This document shows positions 5,819 through 10,030 of a stretch of 10,030 nucleotides of DNA, in pieces; the stretch's first letter is position 1, and each line of letters starts with the position of its first letter. Source of the DNA: an uncultured Anaerolineaceae bacterium (GTDB lineage: Bacteria; Chloroflexota; Anaerolineae; Anaerolineales; Anaerolineaceae); assembly GCA_937907495.1 (NCBI GenBank), contig CALESS010000482.1, forward strand, positions 1-10,030, given 5' to 3'. A program made the translations under genes and the position numbers. The notes beneath the pieces were generated by a model. The model had not been told where the DNA came from and did not search any database. It worked only from the letters and a program-made list of their open reading frames with translations.

Positions 5819-7348
5819 ATGACCTTTACCTACACACCCTATGTGTTGGCATTAATGCTCTCCACGGCGCTGATGGCGGGCCTGGCGTTATATGTTTGGC
5901 GCGATTCCAGCCATAAATCCCTTACCCCCCGTTTTGCCAATGTTTTAGTGCTGGCAGGCGTCTGGTCCTTTTGTTTTGCCCTGGAACTGGCCGCTGACGA
6001 CCTGCAAGCCAAAATCTTCTTTTCCAACCTGCAATATATTGCCATTTCTTTGCTGCCGGTGGCAGTGCTTTCGCTGGCGATGAAGTTCACGGGCCGGGTG
6101 CGGGTTTATCGCGCCGCGATGAGCCTGGCGGGAATATTCACCATTATTACCATCCTGGTGATTGTGACCGGGCATTACCATACGCTCTTCCGCCATGATT
6201 ATCACCTGGTGGTGGAAAACGGGGTTTCCCACCTGGCGGTGAAGAACGGTCCCTGGTTTCTGGTGGCAGCCATCCTGGCCAACCTGATTTTGACCCCGGC
6301 CCTGGTGATGCTGGTGGAGTTTGCCTTTCGAGCACCGCGCCTGTACCGGCGGCAGTCCTTGATGATGGTGGCTGCCTTGCTGCCCCCGCAAATCTTCACC
6401 GATCTCTATTTATTGGGCGTTACCCCTATTCCAGATCTAAACCTGACTCCCCTGGTTTTCCTCTACTCCGGGTTGGTGATTCTGCTGGGGGTGATGGAAG
6501 TGCAACTGGTGGAAGTGGTGCCGATTGCCCGGGCCACCATCATTGACAAGATGCAGGATTCCATCCTGGTGATGGATGCGAAAAACCGCCTGGTGGATAT
6601 CAACCCTGCCGGCTGTAAGCTGGTGGAGCAGACCCTGGATCAAGTGATCGGACAACCCATTGAACAGGTGGTGGCCCGCTGGCCCGAGGTGCTGCATCTT
6701 TATGGCGGGGCCAGCCAGGCGCGCGGGGAAATCAAAATCCAGGAACCGCATGAAACCTACTACTACGAAGTGCAGATCTTTCCCATCCTGGCCTCCGGTT
6801 CCCGGGTCTCGGGGCGGCTGGCCATCCTCCGCAACATCACGGACCGCAAACGCACCGAGGAAGAATTACGTTACCTGGGGACGCATGATGCCCTGACCGG
6901 GCTTTATAACCGCACCTTTTTTGAAGCGGAAATGTCCCGGCTGGAGAAAAGCCGCCTTTACCCGGTCAGCATCGTGATGATTGATCTGGATGGGATGAAG
7001 AAAACCAACGATCAATTTGGTCATGCGGTGGGGGATGACCTTTTCCGGCTGGCAGGCACTCTTTTACGGGTTATCCTGCGGGCCGAGGATGTGGCAGCCC
7101 GCATCGGCGGGGATGAATTCGCCATATTACTTCCGAAAACGGATGAAACATCCGCCGCCGGGATCGTTGGCCGGTTGCGCAAGACCCTGGCAGAGCAACC
7201 GGAAGAAGGCCCGGCCCGCCTGCGCATGTCCATTGGCCTGGCTACTGCAAACAAACCGGGTGAAATTCACAACACGTTCAAGCTGGCGGATGACCGCATG
7301 TATGAGGATAAGGGAGTCGGGCGTTCCAACGGTAATCAACCTTCGTAG
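5819..7348 (+). CDS. Membrane diguanylate cyclase, 7TM sensor - PAS - GGDEF
   Basis: This is a predicted membrane-bound synthase of the second messenger c-di-GMP from two GTP. Counting from ATG 5819 (509 residues), seven hydrophobic helices lie at about 8-27, 40-58, 70-92, 97-117, 146-168, 178-197 and 208-225. This resembles the 7TM sensor module found at the N-terminus of some histidine kinases. A PAS domain follows (about 235-345, beginning IIDKMQDSILVMDAKNRLVD), then a GGDEF domain (about 346-503) starting THDALTGLYNRTFF. The catalytic GGDEF is intact at 430-434, and the RxxD inhibitory I-site (RAED) is at 421-424, five residues before it. The metal- and substrate-binding stretch MIDLDGMKKTNDQFGHAVGDD is also intact, so the enzyme should be active and feedback-inhibited. 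No EAL domain is attached. GTG 5816 is an alternative start with closer spacing to the ribosome binding site. It appears to be a single-gene unit; its signal is unknown. Confidence 0.93.
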   Translation: MTFTYTPYVLALMLSTALMAGLALYVWRDSSHKSLTPRFANVLVLAGVWSFCFALELAADDLQAKIFFSNLQYIAISLLPVAVLSLAMKFTGRVRVYRAAMSLAGIFTIITILVIVTGHYHTLFRHDYHLVVENGVSHLAVKNGPWFLVAAILANLILTPALVMLVEFAFRAPRLYRRQSLMMVAALLPPQIFTDLYLLGVTPIPDLNLTPLVFLYSGLVILLGVMEVQLVEVVPIARATIIDKMQDSILVMDAKNRLVDINPAGCKLVEQTLDQVIGQPIEQVVARWPEVLHLYGGASQARGEIKIQEPHETYYYEVQIFPILASGSRVSGRLAILRNITDRKRTEEELRYLGTHDALTGLYNRTFFEAEMSRLEKSRLYPVSIVMIDLDGMKKTNDQFGHAVGDDLFRLAGTLLRVILRAEDVAARIGGDEFAILLPKTDETSAAGIVGRLRKTLAEQPEEGPARLRMSIGLATANKPGEIHNTFKLADDRMYEDKGVGRSNGNQPS

Positions 7349-7421
7349 CCATGGGGGCCGGGTAATTCGCTGCGGGGGAGGCAGATACATCACCTTTCCG
7401 TCTTCTGGACTCATAAACATA

Positions 7422-7450
7422 TTGACTTTCAATAATAGAGGTTCTATAAT
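7422..7450 (+). promoter_or_regulatory. Promoter of the GntR-ribokinase-nucleoside hydrolase operon
   Basis: TTGACT (7422-7427, five of six bases), a 17-bp spacer and a perfect TATAAT (7445-7450) make this the best plus-strand promoter in the window. The transcript would start near 7457, about 37 nt before the GntR start codon. It lies in the 145-base gap after the diguanylate cyclase gene, in which no terminator hairpin is evident. Confidence 0.85.
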
Positions 7451-7458
7451 GAATTAAC

Positions 7459-7470
7459 TTGTAGGTACAA
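7459..7470. promoter_or_regulatory. Candidate operator of the HutC/FarR-type GntR regulator
   Basis: TTGTAGGTACAA has perfect 5-bp inverted arms (TTGTA / TACAA) around a GG centre. Many GntR operators have the form GT-n-TA-n-AC, and this palindrome sits at the predicted transcript start, where a bound repressor would block initiation. The link to the adjacent regulator is inferred from position. Confidence 0.55.
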
Positions 7471-7493
7471 CCCAACAACCCCATAGGTTTTGA

Positions 7494-8288
7494 ATGAATC
7501 TACATACCACGCTCGATCGGGACAGCTTCAAACCGCTCTATTATCAAATCAGCGAGATTTTGCGCGCCATGATCGAATCCGCTGAACTCCGCCCGGGTGA
7601 CCAACTCCCCTCCGAAAACGATCTCATCGCCCAGTTTCGCATCAGCCGCAACACAGCCCGGCGGGCGATCAATGCGCTGATCATGGACGGCGAAGTATTT
7701 ACGGTCAAAGGCAAGGGCACCTTTGTGGCCCCCGCCCGGACCCGTGAAGGCTTGCTGAACATGACCAGCTTTTCGGAAGAAATCATCACCCGTGGCATGG
7801 TTCCCGGCTCATTGATGATCGCCCTTGGGCTGGTGATTCCCGCGCCCAAGATCGCCCGGGCGCTCCAACTCCGCACGAATGAGGAAGCCTATAAACTTGA
7901 CCGCCTGCGGCTGGCCAACAACGAACCCATGGCGCTTAATATTTCTTTCCTGCCCTACCGCCTGTGTCCGCAGTTGGATGAACAAGATTTTGTCACCGGT
8001 TCGCTCTACACCTACCTGGAGGATGTTCTCAATTTGCGCATCGTCTATGGCGAACGGGTCATCAAGGGCAGCGCCGCGAATGAATATGAAGCCAATCTCT
8101 TGCAGGTGCCGATCGGCTTTCCGGTGGTGATCACGGAAGGGCCGTCTTTCCTGGTGGATGGCAGCCCGGTGGAATATACCAAGATTATTTACCGCGCCGA
8201 CCGTTATGAGTTTACCTATAACGTGATCCGGCGGCACGGCATCAAAGAAGAAAATGGCGAGACTTCTAAACCGATGCAGAAGGTCTGA
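7494..8288 (+). CDS. GntR-family regulator with UTRA effector domain (HutC/FarR subfamily)
   Basis: This is a likely ligand-responsive repressor of the downstream kinase and hydrolase genes. In its 264 residues, the winged helix occupies about 12-79: KPLYYQISEILRAMIES, then LPSENDLIAQFRISRNTARRA with the recognition helix near 50-63, then the wing KGKGTF at 72-77. A UTRA small-molecule-binding domain follows at about 92-240 and ends in the typical IIYRADRYEFTYNV. UTRA domains of characterised relatives bind sugars, sugar phosphates or related metabolites. Here a ribose or nucleoside-derived ligand would fit the neighbours (inference). The ATG at 7494 is preceded only by a modest AGG 7 nt upstream. 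The ribokinase gene starts 18 bp after the stop. The protein length is normal for the subfamily. Confidence 0.93.
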   Translation: MNLHTTLDRDSFKPLYYQISEILRAMIESAELRPGDQLPSENDLIAQFRISRNTARRAINALIMDGEVFTVKGKGTFVAPARTREGLLNMTSFSEEIITRGMVPGSLMIALGLVIPAPKIARALQLRTNEEAYKLDRLRLANNEPMALNISFLPYRLCPQLDEQDFVTGSLYTYLEDVLNLRIVYGERVIKGSAANEYEANLLQVPIGFPVVITEGPSFLVDGSPVEYTKIIYRADRYEFTYNVIRRHGIKEENGETSKPMQKV

Positions 8289-8306
8289 AATCCCGGGGAG
8301 GGAGAT

Positions 8307-9230
8307 TTGCGAAATCCGGTAATTGTTTTTGGCAGTATCAATATGGACCTGGTGGTGCGCACGCCGCGTTTCCCCCGCCCCGGTGAAACATTAACCGGCA
8401 AAGGTTTCTTCAGCGCGCCGGGGGGCAAGGGAGCCAACCAGGCGGTGGCAGCTGCCCGGCTGGGCGCTCCCACCTGGATGGTGGGCCGGGTGGGACGGGA
8501 TGTCTTCGCCGATTCTCTCCTCGCCAGCCTCCAGGCAAGCGGGGTGCAAACAGACGCTGTCTTCCAGGACCCCTCCCAGCCTTCCGGAATCGCCTTAATC
8601 ACCGTGGATGACCAGGCAGAAAACCAAATCATCATCGTTCCCGGTGCAAACGGCCAGGTGGGGGAAGCAGACCTGGAGCGGATGCGTCCACTCCTCCACC
8701 CGGGTGGGGTTTTGCTGCTGCAACTGGAAACTACGCTGCCCGGCGTGATGGCCGCAGCCCGCCTGGCCCGCCAGCACGGGCTGGTGGTGGTGCTAGATCC
8801 CGCCCCGGCCATTCCCCTGCCGGGCGAGATCTTCCCCCTGCTGGATTGGATCACCCCCAACGAAAACGAGGCCGCCCTGCTGGCGGGGCATCCGGTGCAG
8901 ACAGCGGAAGCTGCCCAACAGGCGGCAAACGAATTGCAGCGGCGGGGCGTGCCGAATGTGGTCATCAAAATGGGCAGCCGCGGCGCGTTTTGGAGCAGCC
9001 CGCAAGGGGGGCAAATGCTCCCGCCCTTCCGGGTGCAGCCCGTGGATACAGTGGCCGCCGGCGATGCCTTCAACGGGGCGCTGGCAGCCGGCCTGGTCGC
9101 TGGCCTGCCCACCCCGGAAGTGTTGCGCAGGGCCTGTGCAGCCGGGGCCATTTCCACCACCCGCCCCGGCGCTCAACCATCCATGCCCTCATTGGACGAA
9201 TTGGAGGAGTTTCTCGGAAATCATGAATGA
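8307..9230 (+). CDS. rbsK: Ribokinase-family (PfkB) sugar kinase
   Basis: This kinase probably phosphorylates ribose to ribose 5-phosphate using ATP in the cytoplasm. In its 307 residues, the sugar-binding opening GSINMDLVV is at 9-17, with D14 expected to contact the sugar. PfkB signature 1 is GGKGANQAVAAARLG at 39-53. The C-terminal signature DTVAAGDAFNGALAAGL begins at 247, with catalytic base D253 and the GAGD-like anion hole reading AAGD. This reads very like RbsK of E. coli. The start is TTG at 8307, chosen because GGGGAGGGAG lies just upstream. The first ATG in frame (8343) would delete the first beta-strand. The stop overlaps the nucleoside hydrolase start by 8 bases. Deoxyribokinase or another pentose kinase remains possible, but the nucleoside hydrolase partner favours ribose. 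Confidence 0.88.
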   Translation: MRNPVIVFGSINMDLVVRTPRFPRPGETLTGKGFFSAPGGKGANQAVAAARLGAPTWMVGRVGRDVFADSLLASLQASGVQTDAVFQDPSQPSGIALITVDDQAENQIIIVPGANGQVGEADLERMRPLLHPGGVLLLQLETTLPGVMAAARLARQHGLVVVLDPAPAIPLPGEIFPLLDWITPNENEAALLAGHPVQTAEAAQQAANELQRRGVPNVVIKMGSRGAFWSSPQGGQMLPPFRVQPVDTVAAGDAFNGALAAGLVAGLPTPEVLRRACAAGAISTTRPGAQPSMPSLDELEEFLGNHE

Positions 9231-10030
9231 TAAAAAGACCGGCCTCATCATAGATACCGACCTTGGAGTGGATGACACCATCGCTTTGCTGTTGGCGCTG
9301 GCAAATCCTCAGGCCGAAATCATTGCCATCACCACCGTCCATGGGAATATCGGCGTGGAGCAGGTCAACCGCAACGTGCGCCAGGTGCTGGAATATACCC
9401 GCTGCAGTGGAATCCCCGTTTTTCCGGGTTCTGCCGTACCGCTCTTTGCCGAACCGCTGCTTCCTTCCCTGTTGATGGGAACAGATGGATTGGGAGGGGC
9501 TTCGGCGACCCTGCCGGCGCCTTTGGTAGCCCTGCAGCCCATCCTGGCCGCCGTGGCCCTGGTGAAACAGGCCCGCCAGGCAGTGCCCCGCGGCGGCGCC
9601 ACCCTCGTGATGCTGGGGCCGCTGACCAACCTGGCCTTGGCCCTGGCGCTGGAGCCAGACCTGCCGCGCATTTTGCCGCATGTTGTTATAATGGGTGGAG
9701 CAGTGGAAGCCCGCGGCAACCAGACGACGGTTGCGGAATTCAATTTCTATGCCGATCCGGAGGCAGCACAGGTGGTTTTCCGGGCGGGGTTTGAACGCTT
9801 AACCCTGCTCCCCTGGGAAACTTCACTGAAATACCCCTTAAGTTGGCAGACCTGCGATCAACTGGCTGCCATCCCCGGCCGAAACAGCCGCCTGTTTTCG
9901 CTGGTCACGGCGGAGATGAGCGCTTTTCTCAAAGAGAAGTTCCACCTGCCGGGCATGCCCCTGCCAGATCCCCTGGCGATGGCCTGCGCTCTCGATCCGG
10001 GCATAATCCGCCAGGCACCCGCCGCCTATT
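9223..10030 (+). CDS. Nucleoside hydrolase (inosine-uridine preferring family), C-terminus beyond the window
   Basis: This is predicted to hydrolyse the N-glycosidic bond of ribonucleosides to free base and ribose. The 269 visible residues include the calcium-binding motif DTDLGVDD at 11-18, where the usual Pro is Leu. Also present are TTVHGN at 37-42, GPLTNLA at 132-138 (the Thr corresponds to a Ca ligand), EFNFYADPEAA at 172-182 with E172 and N174 for ribose, and the late Ca ligand D249 in LPDPLAMA. Two histidines usual in inosine-uridine hydrolases are missing: the position before D249 is Pro248, and the HGxDG motif reads MGTDG at 85-89. Calcium and ribose sites are otherwise intact. The start is ATG 9223-9225, which overlaps the ribokinase stop by 8 bases, so translation is coupled. 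About 40-50 C-terminal residues are outside the window, judged by the family length near 310-320. Confidence 0.9.
   Translation, partial: MNDKKTGLIIDTDLGVDDTIALLLALANPQAEIIAITTVHGNIGVEQVNRNVRQVLEYTRCSGIPVFPGSAVPLFAEPLLPSLLMGTDGLGGASATLPAPLVALQPILAAVALVKQARQAVPRGGATLVMLGPLTNLALALALEPDLPRILPHVVIMGGAVEARGNQTTVAEFNFYADPEAAQVVFRAGFERLTLLPWETSLKYPLSWQTCDQLAAIPGRNSRLFSLVTAEMSAFLKEKFHLPGMPLPDPLAMACALDPGIIRQAPAAY

Noticed and set aside
7349..7421. Possible terminator or riboswitch after the diguanylate cyclase gene
   Set aside because: I found no stable hairpin followed by a T run and no recognisable riboswitch core such as a c-di-GMP aptamer.

Overview
The window looks like chromosomal DNA from a moderately GC-rich bacterium, most likely a member of the Chloroflexota (Anaerolineae-like). 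This placement is an inference. It rests on a membrane protein with a long Thr/Pro linker and a C-terminal SH3-like domain, an architecture common in that phylum, and on the mix of 7TM-PAS-GGDEF sensors, YtrA-type GntR regulators, and GTG/TTG starts. No marker gene fixes the taxonomy. There are ten intact or edge-truncated protein genes, no RNA genes, no insertion sequences, no CRISPR array, and no gene-free stretch longer than about 200 bases.

Left part (1-3151, minus strand): one likely operon reads leftwards from a strong promoter at 3123-3151. It encodes a YtrA-type GntR repressor, a slipin/SPFH membrane protein, an ABC exporter ATPase and its ABC-2 (NatB-like) permease, which runs off the left edge. 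The 100-base gap between the slipin and ATPase genes holds two exact 16-bp copies of the bacterial chromosome-partition site parS (ParB-binding centromere), 40 bp apart. They suggest that this locus lies in the origin-proximal part of a chromosome.

Middle (3235-5669): a divergent gene encodes a DUF389 multi-pass membrane protein fused to a Thr/Pro linker and an SH3-like domain. The shared upstream region carries two 20-bp direct repeats that are the obvious candidate operator for the GntR repressor. Converging on the DUF389 gene is a small two-gene unit, YjbQ-family protein followed by a GNAT acetyltransferase, coupled by an ATGA overlap.

Right part (5738-10030, plus strand): a membrane diguanylate cyclase (7TM-PAS-GGDEF with an intact I-site) stands alone. 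It is followed by a near-consensus promoter, a palindromic operator candidate, and an operon of a HutC/FarR-type GntR regulator, a ribokinase-family kinase and a nucleoside hydrolase cut by the right edge. The last two overlap by 8 bases. The operon reads as nucleoside salvage: the hydrolase frees ribose from a nucleoside and the kinase makes ribose 5-phosphate. The hydrolase lacks the two histidines found in the active site of classical inosine-uridine hydrolases.
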